A DNA stretch of 64,000 nucleotides, taken from NCBI GenBank assembly GCA_021464415.1, contig CM038470.1, forward strand, positions 35,706,099 to 35,770,098. The letters run 5' to 3'. This document shows positions 39,501-49,294 of the stretch, in pieces (the first letter of the stretch is position 1; every line of letters begins with the position of its first letter). The notes beneath the pieces were generated by a model that was not told where the DNA came from, did no database searches, and saw only the letters and a list, made by a program, of their open reading frames with translations. Origin of the DNA: Lonicera japonica (Eukaryota; Streptophyta; Magnoliopsida; Dipsacales; Caprifoliaceae). The position numbers were made by a program, and so were the translations under genes.

Positions 39501-42054
39501 TTGTACAATAAAGTTGGGGATTTTAGGATCCAATCTCTGAGATGGATAAAAGATGTGGTCCACAGTTTTTTTTTAAGATGTGGTTCTGGATAGATACAGG
39601 AACTGTGTATCTGCCTCATAATATCTGGTAAATGCTTGAAATTGAGTTCTCAATTTCAAATTATATGCCAATGACCGCATCCTTTAGAAAAAAAAGTGAG
39701 CTACTGCAACTTTTTTTTTTTTTTAATGAGTCCTCTATGCCCAATCATGAGCACTAGAGTAATAGCATAAAAGACCAAAAAAGAATTACAAGAGGGGGAT
39801 ACAATAAGGCCATCCCCAAGACCCAAAAAACACAAAAGAAATATGCCTAAGTTGCATAATGGACTAAGGGGAAAAAACCAAAAAGTCCACAAGGCGATTC
39901 AAAAAGGGAGGCAGGGCCTAACAGGAGGCCAAAAAGAAAGAAAAGAGAGCCTAAACATGATGGCCAAAAAACAGAAAAAAGCAAGAAACTTAACAGCAAA
40001 AACTGTGCAAAATACAAGGAAGAAGGGCAGCAGAAAACTGAAGCAAGGAAGCAGTAAACTGAGAACAGAAAATTGCAGAGAAATGCCTACCACTGAGAGC
40101 CAAACTGCACCAAAAATTGCCACTGCTGTAGCTAAAGCATAGCTGCCAGCAGTGCACTGAAACTGCCAGAACTGAAGCTGCACATGCTGCTGGCTGAGAG
40201 GCACAAAACCAGCAAGATCCCTCTTCAGAAAAGAGGAAAAACCTACTGAGGAACTGTGGCATCAACTATTGCTGATTGTTGGTTGTTGTATGTCATTTTG
40301 TCCATCTGATTTTGAGCATACACACACTTTCCATGTTTTAGAGGGAGCATCAGAGGTGTCTGCCTCAATTTCTCTTTTTTCAATAGGGATTTGCAAAGAA
40401 ACATTGGCATTGTCCACATTTTCTCTTTTCTTCTGGTCTGCCATGCCATTGATACTCATCAGGGTCATGTCTAGCAGTGGTGGAATTAGGCTTTGAAAGC
40501 CTAGAAAAAGCATTGGCTTCCCTTTTTGCTGCTTTTGACAATTTCTTCTCTTTGTGCAAAGGCAAAACATTTGTTCCACCTTTTTTCCTTTGAGTTCTGG
40601 TCTTCATAGGAGATGGAAAATACTCAGAGTCATTAGCCCCTGATTTATTGGTGGGATTGGATGAGGGTTGTGAAGGTGAAGATGAGAGATTCATGAATTT
40701 CCCACTCGGAGAGCTGTGTATGGTTTGTGAAGCTGAAAGATGGCTATTTTGTTGAATAGAAGGTAGTGAAATATTACCTCCCAAAGGAGGAAAGTGTTGG
40801 TTAAGAATTGATGATAAGTCATTTTGCAAAAGTTGAATGCATTCCTCATTATTGTTGTTCTTAGCTAAGGCAGTTTCAAAAGCCAAATCTGCCCTAGCTT
40901 CCCATGAAGGAAATGGCTCCTCATCTGCCATATTACCCCAATTTAAAGCCTCCTCAACATTTAGGGAAGGAGGTCTATGAACAGCAAAAAAGTTTTCTGA
41001 ACCTGTGGGAGAGTTAACCAACTTAAAATGTTCGAACTTAGGGACTGGATTCTAATTTTTTCAATGAGAACTCCTGTTTGACTTTCATGAGGATGCCCTA
41101 ATTTTGAACATGATCAATGGTTAAGAGCAAAACTTCTTTATTACAGGGAGATTTGGTACATTGATTATATTCCAAAAAGAAAACTGAACTCTTAATGTGT
41201 GAGATATATCAAAAGGGAATAACATAATCTTAATTTGGGGTGATTTGATCTATGGGAAATTGCATAAAGTAGGTTGGAGTTTTAATCTTCGAATGACACA
41301 CTGTTAGCCATGGGTTGGAAGGAGAAAACTTGACGGCCTTGAGTTCAATTTGAAAACATTTTTCAAACTTAATTTTTTCTTTCACTTATTAGTCATCAAG
41401 AAACTGAGAAAACTATTAGATACAGTGGTTGTAACGATGATGTGGTACAACGCATTGAATAATAATCGTTATATGATGAGATCAAAGGTTCACACCACGT
41501 TATATGATGTGGTGTTTCTGTAAGTACCTAACACCCCCCTCCCTCCCCCGGGGACCCGGAAAAACTCCCGGGGAATCCAAGCCTTTCTGTCCAAATCTAA
41601 CTAGCTATTTAAAATCTGTTACTCCGCGTTATCGTTTCAACTAGTGTAAAGATTATTTACCCCCAGTAACTTATATGTAGAAATGAAATTAAAATTCTCC
41701 CACTCCATTAGATTTGTTGCAGTTATTCTAATATTGCTCTTTTGGTTTCAGGTATATCAATACCTTATTTCAGGCAACTCTCCGGTGGCCCCGTTGCCAG
41801 AATTTTTGGAGCATGCACCGATTCCATTATGTAGTGTATATGCGTATACAAGGGGAGAACCACAATTTACAAATTGCACCCCGGGTTTCACCGGAACTCT
41901 CGATTATATACTTTTTTCCCCTTCCGGTGATATAAATCCGGTGAGTTACCTGGAACTTCCGGACTCCAAATCGTCGGATGTAAGTGGTGGATTGCCAAAT
42001 TCCTACCACCCAAGTGATCATCTTCCAATTGGTGCTGAATTTGTAGTTGTTTGA
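24579..42054 (+). CDS. CCR4-4: CCR4-like poly(A)-specific ribonuclease (CCR4 homolog 4 type), 10 exons, 397 aa
   Basis: Exonuclease of the EEP superfamily, expected to shorten mRNA poly(A) tails. Exons: 24579-24631, 29049-29152, 29291-29331, 31100-31149, 32736-32805, 33258-33379, 36990-37123, 38092-38260, 38975-39122 and 41752-42054. They total 1194 nt in one frame with GT-AG borders. Catalytic motifs are intact: Asn62 in SYNILAQVY, Glu107 in CIQELDEYD, KRDGCGIFYK, His245 in NTHIYWDP, Asp289 and Asn291 in AGDFNSVPGD, and Asp386-His387 in HPSDHLPIGAEF. The short Arg/Leu/Ser-rich N-terminus (exon 1 and early exon 2) lacks acidic residues and could be an organelle transit peptide. Without it, a second Met (MSTIPGP) opens exon 2. 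The exon order and sequence closely follow Arabidopsis At1g31500 from memory. The yeast CCR4 leucine-rich repeat is absent, as expected for this clade. Coding is under 7% of the gene; the rest is repeat-filled intron. Confidence 0.95.
25383..25565. mobile_element. Small MITE in CCR4-like intron 1
   Basis: The left end GGCTGCGTTTGACATGCAGG and the complement of the right end GGGTGCATTTGACGTATCGG pair, with inner GGATAA/TTATCC words. The style resembles the element at 34072-34807. No clear target duplication. Confidence 0.6.
26757..27766. repeat. ~1 kb near-perfect palindrome (hairpin) in CCR4-like intron 1
   Basis: The left arm 26757-27242 and right arm 27277-27766 are inverted copies of about 486-490 bp with few mismatches, around a 34-bp spacer. 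The ends read GAGTAAATGAC (26768) and its complement (to 27756), plus about 10 bp of further pairing. No coding sequence. The transcribed intron would fold into a very long double strand. Confidence 0.9.
28004..28273. mobile_element. hAT-like MITE
   Basis: The left end TAGGGATGGCAACATGGCCC and the complement of the right end AGGGATGCAACCGGTCGGG are inverted termini of the hAT type. The interior is rich in GGGTTTGGG and CCCGACC words. The 8-bp flanks do not match, so it is old or its ends are misplaced. Confidence 0.6.
28490..28600. repeat. Half copy of the foldback family
   Basis: GGAGGTGATCTACTAATCATG, GATCATCTCCATCAAGTTTC and CTCATCCGTTTATCCCCTC match the foldback elements at 5383-6137. 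Confidence 0.55.
29531..29829. mobile_element. MITE in CCR4-like intron 3
   Basis: The left end TTCTAAAAATTGCTAGGCG and the complement of the right end TTCTAAAAATCCCACCTAGG form inverted termini. It shares GAGAGTTTGTTA and GCGAAAGACTCCA with 14709-15345 and, in part, 25680-25800. Confidence 0.6.
32921..33209. mobile_element. MITE in CCR4-like intron 5
   Basis: The left end TTAGGATTGGATCCCTGC and the complement of the right end TTAGGATCCAGTCCCTGAG are inverted termini. The interior holds CGAGGTC and CAGATAC words shared with 39523-41055. It ends only 49 bp before exon 6. Confidence 0.65.
34072..34807. mobile_element. Tourist-like MITE inside the Copia remnant
   Basis: The left end GGGTGTGTTTGTCGCGCGGG and the complement of the right end GGGTGCGTTTGGCGCGCCGG are inverted termini, flanked by TTA (34069-34071 and 34808-34810). 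The interior has many GGATAGGAT and ATCCTATCC words, giving strong secondary structure. Confidence 0.85.
34929..35117 (+). mobile_element. Solo LTR inserted in the Copia reverse transcriptase
   Basis: A 189-bp TG...CA segment sits between AAAAT (34924-34928) and ACAAT (35118-35122), a 4/5 match to a 5-bp duplication. Removing it with one flank restores CGC-ATT-TTA-AAA-TAT-CTT, that is RILKYLKD, the expected Copia sequence. It has TATA-like TATATATAAGG and an AT-rich 3' half. Confidence 0.8.
36128..36250. repeat. Short inverted-repeat MITE-like sequence
   Basis: GGGCATTGCTATTGGCACTCC at the left and TTTTGGAGTGCTAG at the right are inverted. Both recall the GGGAAATGATATTAGCACTCC family at 12804. 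Confidence 0.4.
36338..36540 (+). mobile_element. TRIM copy, second LTR truncated
   Basis: LTR 36338-36413 (TGTTCGAGAG...TTTTTAACA) is followed by TGGTATCCAAGTTC, a decayed primer site. A purine tract GTGAGGGGAG precedes a second LTR start at 36510 (TGTTGGAGAGTGTGATATA) that breaks off after about 30 bp. Same family as 6327-6635, opposite strand. Confidence 0.75.
36650..36825. mobile_element. Degraded Stowaway-like MITE
   Basis: CTTTTTGGGATGTCCC at the left and GGGACAAAGGGATG at the right, with ACTCTTAATTA-type words, resemble the Stowaway element at 1945-2556. Confidence 0.45.
38295..38785. repeat. 123-bp minisatellite, four copies, CCR4-like intron 8
   Basis: A unit with GTTAGGGACACATACAGAGGACATGG begins near 38298, 38421, 38541 and 38666, a period of about 120-125 bp. 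Copies differ by scattered substitutions. The array starts 35 bp after exon 8. Confidence 0.85.
39523..41055. mobile_element. MITE broken by a LINE fragment, CCR4-like intron 9
   Basis: The left end TTAGGATCCAATCTCTGAG (39523) and the complement of the right end TTAGAATCCAGTCCCTAAG (41055) match the termini of the intron 5 MITE (32921-33209). About 190 bp of MITE-like sequence precedes the poly(T) at 39711. The rest of the interval is a LINE remnant. Confidence 0.6.
39711..41030 (-). pseudogene. LINE-like remnant: ORF1 C-terminal part, linker and poly(A) tail
   Basis: On the minus strand an open frame of up to 213 codons (41021-40380) encodes a Ser/Asn/Pro-rich protein with NWGNMADEEPFPSWEARADL and a basic tail (MKTRTQRKKGG). 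It resembles the C-terminal part of plant LINE ORF1, but I cannot assign a domain. A non-coding linker and a terminal A tract (39724-39711) preceded by a tail-like sequence follow. ORF2 is absent. No target duplication was found. Confidence 0.5.
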
Positions 42055-43396
42055 GGGTGAGTGATTTCTATTTTTGTGGGTCTCATTTTTGTGGTAGATT
42101 TTTCTCAAATGTGCTGAAAGAAATGAATGTGATCAACAAGTTTTGCATTAACATGGCAATTTATTTATTTTTCCAATGTTATTCTTTTTATGAATTATCA
42201 AATTCAATAAGAATTATCAGGACTTGATTTTAAATATTTCCAGTGTTAGTATTCAATATAGAGTTGCAGGTATTTTTATTATATTTCAAGTTTGAGTATT
42301 GATTAATTGGGGAAACTATTGAGTTTTGAGAAAAGAAATACCCAATCTTATGGTGATTACTAAAGAAGTTTAGAGCGTAAATTTTTATTAATATTTGCTT
42401 CCCCAATCAAATTGTCTTTTTAAATGATTTGGAAGTGCACCTCAAGGGATTTGAGCCTGCATCTCGACCGCCTTCAATTTTTTCTCCTAAAACATTGCTT
42501 TCCAATGTTTGCGACTTATTTGCATGTTTGTGGTTTTATTTTAGGGACCATATTAATGGTATATTGTCCTTGAGAAAGTGATTTGTGAGCGTACCCTGAA
42601 TTTCAGTTGAGAAAAATTTGAGAGGGGTCCAAAAATTAGAAATGCTATACTTTTCTTTAAGAAAGTGACAAATTAAAATCAAATCATCAATATTTGATTA
42701 TATACAAAAGAAATCTTAATATCAATTTTACCAAATCAAATCTCATAATCAACATGAAAATCATAGCAAACAAATCAAAATCAATAATCTTTAAATATAA
42801 CTTTAAAACTTTTTATTTTTGAAGTCCAAGCACTTAATTTTGTAATATATTCTTTTAATCAAATCTTGAGTTTATTTTAAAACTTAATTGCAAATCAAAG
42901 ATTCCTTTTTCCCACCAACGGGGAACCCTTTTGCCCACAAAAAAATTCTAAAAATAACTATATATAGGAACTTAAATCTCTTTCATTACTCCTATCTAAA
43001 TTTGAGGCTTGGATAGATGAATATTTTTACGAAACAAAGTTAAAATGATCATCTCTACAAATTTTATCAAAAAATTTAAACTGAAAGTAGGTGTAATAAA
43101 AATTTGATACAACCAAAAGTAGGTATAGTAGAAATTTGATACATATATTTATTTTTTACTGTTAAAATTTTAGATGACTATTTTACTTACTTCCGTTTAA
43201 AATTTTTCAATAAAATTTTGTGAAATTAATACACTCATTTCATAGATCATCTCTTAAAAAACTCATCAATGCAAGTCGCAAAGTTGATCTCCTTAAACCA
43301 ATTTAGATGAAAAAAGTAATGAAGGGTCCTATAAATAATACTTAAAATCTCAAAGTTGGCCTTAATTATGTTAATATTAATTTTTACATAGAGCAG
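42055..43396. other. 3' flank of CCR4-like gene, no gene seen
   Basis: Contains the 3' UTR (length unknown; AATAAG near 42208 could be a near-upstream poly(A) element) and AT-rich sequence with a degraded foldback copy at about 43010-43290. Confidence 0.4.
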
Positions 43397-43971
43397 TAGG
43401 GGTGTCCATCTGATCCGATCCGGTCATTTTAAACAATCCGCATCCGATCCAATCCGATGTCGGTTTTAGGTTTTAACATCCAATCCAACATACTTTACCA
43501 ATCCAATCCAATTAAATGTTGGATTGGATCGGTTTCGATCCGATCCGATTCTTTGTTTGATGCATATGACAGAATCCTACACAATGCGATGCATTAAATG
43601 AGAAAAATAAAAAAAATCTCTTTTTTATTTTCACATTTTTTTGTTTTTCTTATTTTATATAAATGATAGGAACGAGTCTTGTTACAAATATCAATAAATG
43701 AGATGATGCTATTTGTTTAAGTTTTTGTTATTTTAATTAAAACCATTATCTTATAAATATTACAAAGTGACCCCTTAACTTATGAATATTACAAAGTTAC
43801 AACTTTAATAATGAATTGGATCGGTTTCTAGAACACATAAAACCGAACCTGATCTAATTTTTTCGGTTTTCAAATTTTGCAATTGATCCAATCCAATTAT
43901 CCATAAAATTCATGAAAAATAGATTGAATTGGATCAGTTCCTCAATTTAAATTGTATTTTGAACACCCCTA
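43397..43971. mobile_element. hAT-like MITE with 8-bp target duplication
   Basis: Ends TAGGGGTGTCC and ACACCCCTA are inverted and match hAT consensus termini. The 8-bp flanks TAGAGCAG (43389-43396) and AAGAGCAG (43972-43979) differ at one base. The interior has repeated GATCCGATCC and GGATTGGATCGG words near both ends. Confidence 0.85.
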
Positions 43972-44629
43972 AAGAGCAGGAAGAAACTGGGTCAATATAA
44001 GAGTACTGCTTGCAAAGAAATGTCGGTGAGAAATGTAAGGTATGAAGGTGACTCAACGAGCAATCACAGCCAAGCATTGACAACAAGAATTTCACATCCA
44101 CCAAAAGTAACAAATCTAGAAAAGGACATTTCATTTTCAGCTTTAAGGGCACTATGCCCTATAAATAGTATGTGTGGGGACAAGAGACCCATAATTAATA
44201 CTCGTTAGTACAAGTAGCATAATTTTAGGAAGCTATTATTCACATCACTAAATGTGACAAAAATATTTTTTTTTAAATTTAATTAAAAATATATTTTAAC
44301 ACTTCTATTTATTAAAAATATTTATTTTATTACTTGATGTTAGATAAATATTTAGTAACACACTCTCTACATTTGGGTTAAATTTATACAAGTGCATTTA
44401 CTAATTGAGTGTAGAAATTGTGTTTTATTCAATGTAATTAAGGCTCAATTGCATATCATTTGTTGATAGGGGCGAACTTAGGAATTTTCTGAGTAGTGGG
44501 CAAAAACTTAGCAAATGAGTGGATTTATACTAATTTTTTTTTTTTAAGAACTAGTAGGTTTTTCAAAATTTTCTCATGAACTGAAGCCAACCTCGTCCCC
44601 CCTTGGGTTCGCCCCTGTTTGTTGCTTAA

Positions 44630-46180
44630 TTGGTTTAGTTGTCAATTAATTCACTTTAATAGTCAAAATAGTGTCTTGCACTTGTTTTTTACGAAATTAA
44701 CCTATTTTGTAGCTAAAAAGTGGACGAGCAACTCCAATCGTTGATTTCTCTTTCAATTGAGTGTACCCGTTTTTTTTATTAATGTCTTGAAATTTTTACG
44801 TATTTTTAGAGACGAAGGGTTTGAGTACACTTTAATTTTGAGGATTAATTTTAGATTTCATCATTTTTACGCACTTGAATGTTGCTTCAAATCCAGGTTT
44901 TAATTTTAATTAATACTTTGTTAAGTATTAGTATAAATTTTGCATGCTTATGATTTTAATTATATTTTAATTTATGAACTTTTATACGTTGTTTTATTTA
45001 TGTAATTTATTGAGCATGAATTTATTAGATATGTTTGGCTAATTCGTTAATTAAGAGTCCGTAAGGACCGAGTATGCCAGCGCATGAATTTTTCGGATTC
45101 GAATTCAATGATAATTAATTTTTCATTGGTTAAAATGTAATTATAAATCTGATTTTTACTAAATTATTATCCTAGTATGCTAGTCACATACTTGTATAAT
45201 AAATTTAATAATTTTTTTTGACAAAAGAACTTAATTATTTTGAATTATTGTTTTTGCGCTAAACCCTGACCTATTGAGTTAGAGAGTAGTTTATATTCTC
45301 TAAATTAATTGATTTAGTATCTTTATAATTTCAAATTAAAACACGATGTTTCGATAGTTGTTTTAAACATTACTTTTTGATATCGAAATTGCCAATTGTG
45401 TGTTTCTGCCACCCGTTTTAATTCAAATTTGATTTCAATAATCGTTTAACCTATTTTATTTAAATTGTGGTAATCACTTAATTTTTCTAAACTCATTTTT
45501 AAGAAAAGATTTTGTAGTGTCAAGCACTACTTCACTTCAATAAATAAGTGTTTTTGGTAAAATTAAGTAATACGAATTTATTCCATAATTAGTATTGATA
45601 CGTATAGTTCATGTCAAAGATGAATTATTGCGAAAAATACGAGTTTATGAGTAAATTAGCTAGTGAATAGTAGGCTGATCTTTTTTAAAAAATTAATTAA
45701 AAAAGGATTATTGGTCCACCAAATTGCTCATTGTGTTATCTGGAACTTATGAATGCTCCTTGCGCTTTTTATCCTTAATTTTAGTTAAAGGTTTTCACCT
45801 TTTTTAATTAATTTAGCAAGCTATTTTTAGTGTTTATTTTATTTAGCTTTATTCCATATTCTTGTTATGCTTGCTTAGTTTCCTTTAGCAAAGTAATGTT
45901 TTGCTACCTTTAGGATTAGTTTTAGTTGTATGTTCTATTTAGTTTTACTGCCATTAATTATTTTAGCTATCAATCTACATTCTATTCTCTCCATATTTTA
46001 TCTTTTCTTTATTTTTCTCATCTTCCTCTTGAAAGAAATATTCCCAACTCAAAGAACTACCCTCCTCCCTGTGGATCGACCTGGGACTTACCGAGTATTT
46101 ATTACTTGACCAATCACCTGCACTTAGGTGCAATGACTCGCGTTGTTTTCGCCGAGTCACTTATATCTCATTAAGCGGAT
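44630..46180 (+). mobile_element. Probable remnant Ty3/gypsy LTR
   Basis: The segment CCCTGTGGATCGACCTGGGACTTACCG (from 46068), followed by TTATTACTTG and a CTGCACTTAGGTGC inverted motif, is a signature I associate with the 3' part of Athila/Tat-type LTRs. The preceding 1.4 kb is non-coding and AT-rich. The left boundary is a guess. Confidence 0.35.
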
Positions 46181-46199
46181 TTTATTTGAAAAACACTCC

Positions 46200-47284
46200 A
46201 AAACTTCATTGCTTAATATTGGGTGAGTTCTTATCAACAAACTCTTTCCATACGGACCGAGTGTATGTGACTTTACTCACCTCTCATTAAGCGAGTTTTA
46301 GGGGGTGTTAGTGACAATAAATTTATCAATGGGGGGGGGGGGGGTATTTGTGATAAGATGGTGTTTGTGACAAATATGGAATGTAAATAACACCGCCTTA
46401 ATTTTATGATACTTATATTGCCAAAGTTATGTATTTTGCATAACATTATTTTTTAAGAAGTTATATTATGATTTTAATGTTATCATTACTTTGATAATAA
46501 TCATAATTATTTTGAGAATAGTGCCACTTTAATGTTATATTTAAAGTAATTTATATCACTTTTGATGTTGTCAAATCTAAAAGTAGATAATTAACCAATT
46601 TATAATCGAATATCGGTGAATAAAAAAGTAAATGCGACGCAATGAAAAACACATGACATTTTTTAATAGGTAGGTTCCCCCGGTAGAGCTTATGCTATTC
46701 AAGCAGTACGTCCTCCTTTTGTGCGTGTTTACTGTATATTAGCTCAAAGGCAATCAACTTGGGTGAGAATATAAGCTACCGACCTTTCTCTCTACAACTT
46801 CACTAATTTTATTTATAAGTATAGAATTAGGACTACAAATATTCTAATAAAATGAATAACACAATATATTGGGGAGAGAGTGTATAAGAGTTGTTGGTAT
46901 TTTTTTTGGGGTATGAGAAGAGAGAGTATAAGACCATCCTATCTTCTTCTTGAATTGGCTTGTATTTGTATTGCCAATGACTTTGTATCTTTTGGATGAG
47001 ATTTTTTCGTGTTGGATGAGATGGATGGTCTTATGAATGAATGAATGAGAGGAGGTATTTATAAGTAAATATAGAATGGCAAAAAGGTAAATTTGGTGAA
47101 AATGAGAGGCAAAAAGGTAATTGGGGGAGGTAAGTGAGGTGAGGTAAGTGAGGTGTGGTAGGTGAGATGTAGATTTTTCTTCCAAATTTAAATGAAAGTG
47201 TTGAATCACTTTTGATGACCAATGATAAAATTAGTATTTAACCCCATCAACTTTAAAAGGACCGAATCTTAAAAAGGTATTGTT
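46200..47284. other. Non-coding, possible LTR-like promoter on the minus strand
   Basis: A poly(G) run (~46329-46343) and a minus-strand TATAAATACC (near 47064-47055) followed by a CT/TTC-rich tract. The TATA word resembles the one near 430, but I cannot join them into a defined element. Confidence 0.3.
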
Positions 47285-47414
47285 AACTTAATTTCACTCG
47301 ACTCAAGTTTAATATGATTTTTTTTGAATCTGTCTTGCTTATTAAGTATATCAGCTCAAACCTGACTTGATATGCTTGGTTTATTGAAATTATATGAAAT
47401 TTAAAGAAAAAAAA

Positions 47415-48079
47415 GAGTAAATTACTCATTTGCATCCCAAACTTTGTTCATAGTTTTAAGTTGCATCTCAAATTTTATTTTGTGCCAGTTTGCACCCAAA
47501 ACTTAAGTAAGTGTTTTTAAATGTACATTCCGTTTATATTCAGTCAAAAATTTAACCAAATCCATTTGGTTATTTACATAAAGAATTTCAAAGTTAGGCT
47601 TGTTTTTCAATCTTAACGTTAAAATTTTAGTTTTTACAAATTAAGCTTTAAAGTAGTGATTTCATGTTAATTCGAAACTTAAAGTATCTAAATCGTTGAA
47701 ATTAAATCTTAATTACTTTATAAAGGTACATTATACAAAATCAAAAAAATATATTTAGATTTTCTTGTTACGTGAAGTGATATAGAATTATTAATATTCT
47801 ATAAGTTAGAGACTTTAGTTTGAATCGATACGAAATAACCACTTTATGTTTTAATTTACAGAAAATAAAATTGTGAAATTAAGATTGAAAACAAGCCTAA
47901 CTTTGAAGTTCTTTATATAATTAACCAAACATGTTCCGTTAAAATTTGGATGGAATGTAGACGGAGTGTGCACTTAAAAACACCTTCTTAAATTTAGAGT
48001 GCAAACTAAAACAAAATAAAATTTGGAGTATAAATTGAAATCATGAGCAAAATTTGTTATGCAAATAGATCATTTACTA
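47415..48079. mobile_element. Inverted-repeat element inserted in the tandem array
   Basis: The left end GAGTAAATTACTCATTTGCAT pairs with the right end, whose complement begins TAGTAAATGATCTATTTGCAT. Arms of about 250 bp are imperfect. It interrupts an array body between an A tract and ATTATATTTGAGATAAA, a junction that is intact in the other two bodies. Confidence 0.7.
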
Positions 48080-48614
48080 AAAAATAACATTATATTTGAG
48101 ATAAATTGTGTAGGGTCAAACAGATATTTTAGCGGAATTCGAGCCGGATTTAAACCCATACTAGTTAGTCCTGTTAATAATAATAATAATAATAAAATTC
48201 CTTCTCCAAGTCCACTCTATTAAAGTTAGTCTTGAATTTGTTGATCAATTCTTGACTAACACTTTGCAATTATCCCCACAAATCTCTATCTATATGTAAA
48301 TTAAAAGCGGCTTTTGATTATTCTAACATTAAATTTAGTATTTTCAATTTCATCTAAATATTTGTATTATTTTCAAAATATAAGAAATAGTTTTTAAAAT
48401 TTTTAAGGTCACTATGTCCTATAAATAGTATGTGGGGGCAACAATCCCATGTTAATGCTTATATGGCCCTTTACATGTGCACATGCGTTCACATGTTGCC
48501 ACATCACTCACATCTACTCTCTTTTTGGGGACATCAATTGGACGCAATGGGGCCAATTTTATTTTCAATTGGAAAATATGGAATCTCCTCTTTCATTTTA
48601 AATTGAACGGTTGT

Positions 48615-49294
48615 TGTAGGTAGTGTGTTTGTGTACCGAGTTGAACCAGATTAGATTCGGCTCAAACTGATAGAGATGGTAATTGAACCAAGCTCGATGA
48701 TCAATTTACAGCTATAGGGACAAAGGTTTTTGTTTATTTAATCCTTAAGCTCTAATGGCTTCTTTCAGAAAGAGAATACTAATAGTGTTACTATAAAGCT
48801 CCCCTTAACCAAAAAGTATCCCTCTCTTATTTATAGGTATCTTTTGTAATCCCCAAGTTTTATTAGGTCATAAGTAAAATGATTATAAAGGATATAACTC
48901 GTGATCCTTGTGATCTTAACCTGTTCCTTCTATATGAGGGAAGCGTATTTGTTGTAACTAACTTTTATCACTTTACACGTGTCACCTCGTCATTTGTTTC
49001 TGTAGTGAACACTTATCATGCTATGTAGTCACAGGTGTTACTATCTTAATGGTTAGGACGCTCATATCGACATTTTCTCCATCTGTAAGCTCGAAATCTT
49101 ACTTAACTTGATTATTTCTAACTCGGCGCTTGACTACTTTTTACTCGGTGTACTATTATTATTTATTTGGCACATACCCTGTAATGCTCCTCATGTTGTT
49201 GGACCTTATTCATAATCCAATCTATCCTTCCCGATATATGGGCATTGCCTTGCCCATTCGGCCCATAAGAGAATACTAAAATTATGCCCCCACA
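48615..49294 (+). mobile_element. Solo LTR-like insertion in the tandem array
   Basis: A 680-bp segment beginning TGTAGGTAGTG and ending GCCCCCACA interrupts an array unit exactly where the neighbouring unit is continuous (TTAAATTGAACGGTTGT then TTATT). Flanks GTTGT (48610-48614) and GTTCT (49295-49299) match 4 of 5. Non-coding. Confidence 0.65.

Noticed and set aside
39899..40265. Cys/Phe-rich hydrophobic open frames on the minus strand
   Set aside because: Low-complexity linker between the LINE ORF1 end and its tail. Overlapping frames and no family match.
46844..47222. 121-codon minus-strand open frame rich in Leu/Ser/His
   Set aside because: Overlapping alternative frame, low-complexity repeats and an LTR-like TATA within it. 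No homology recognised.
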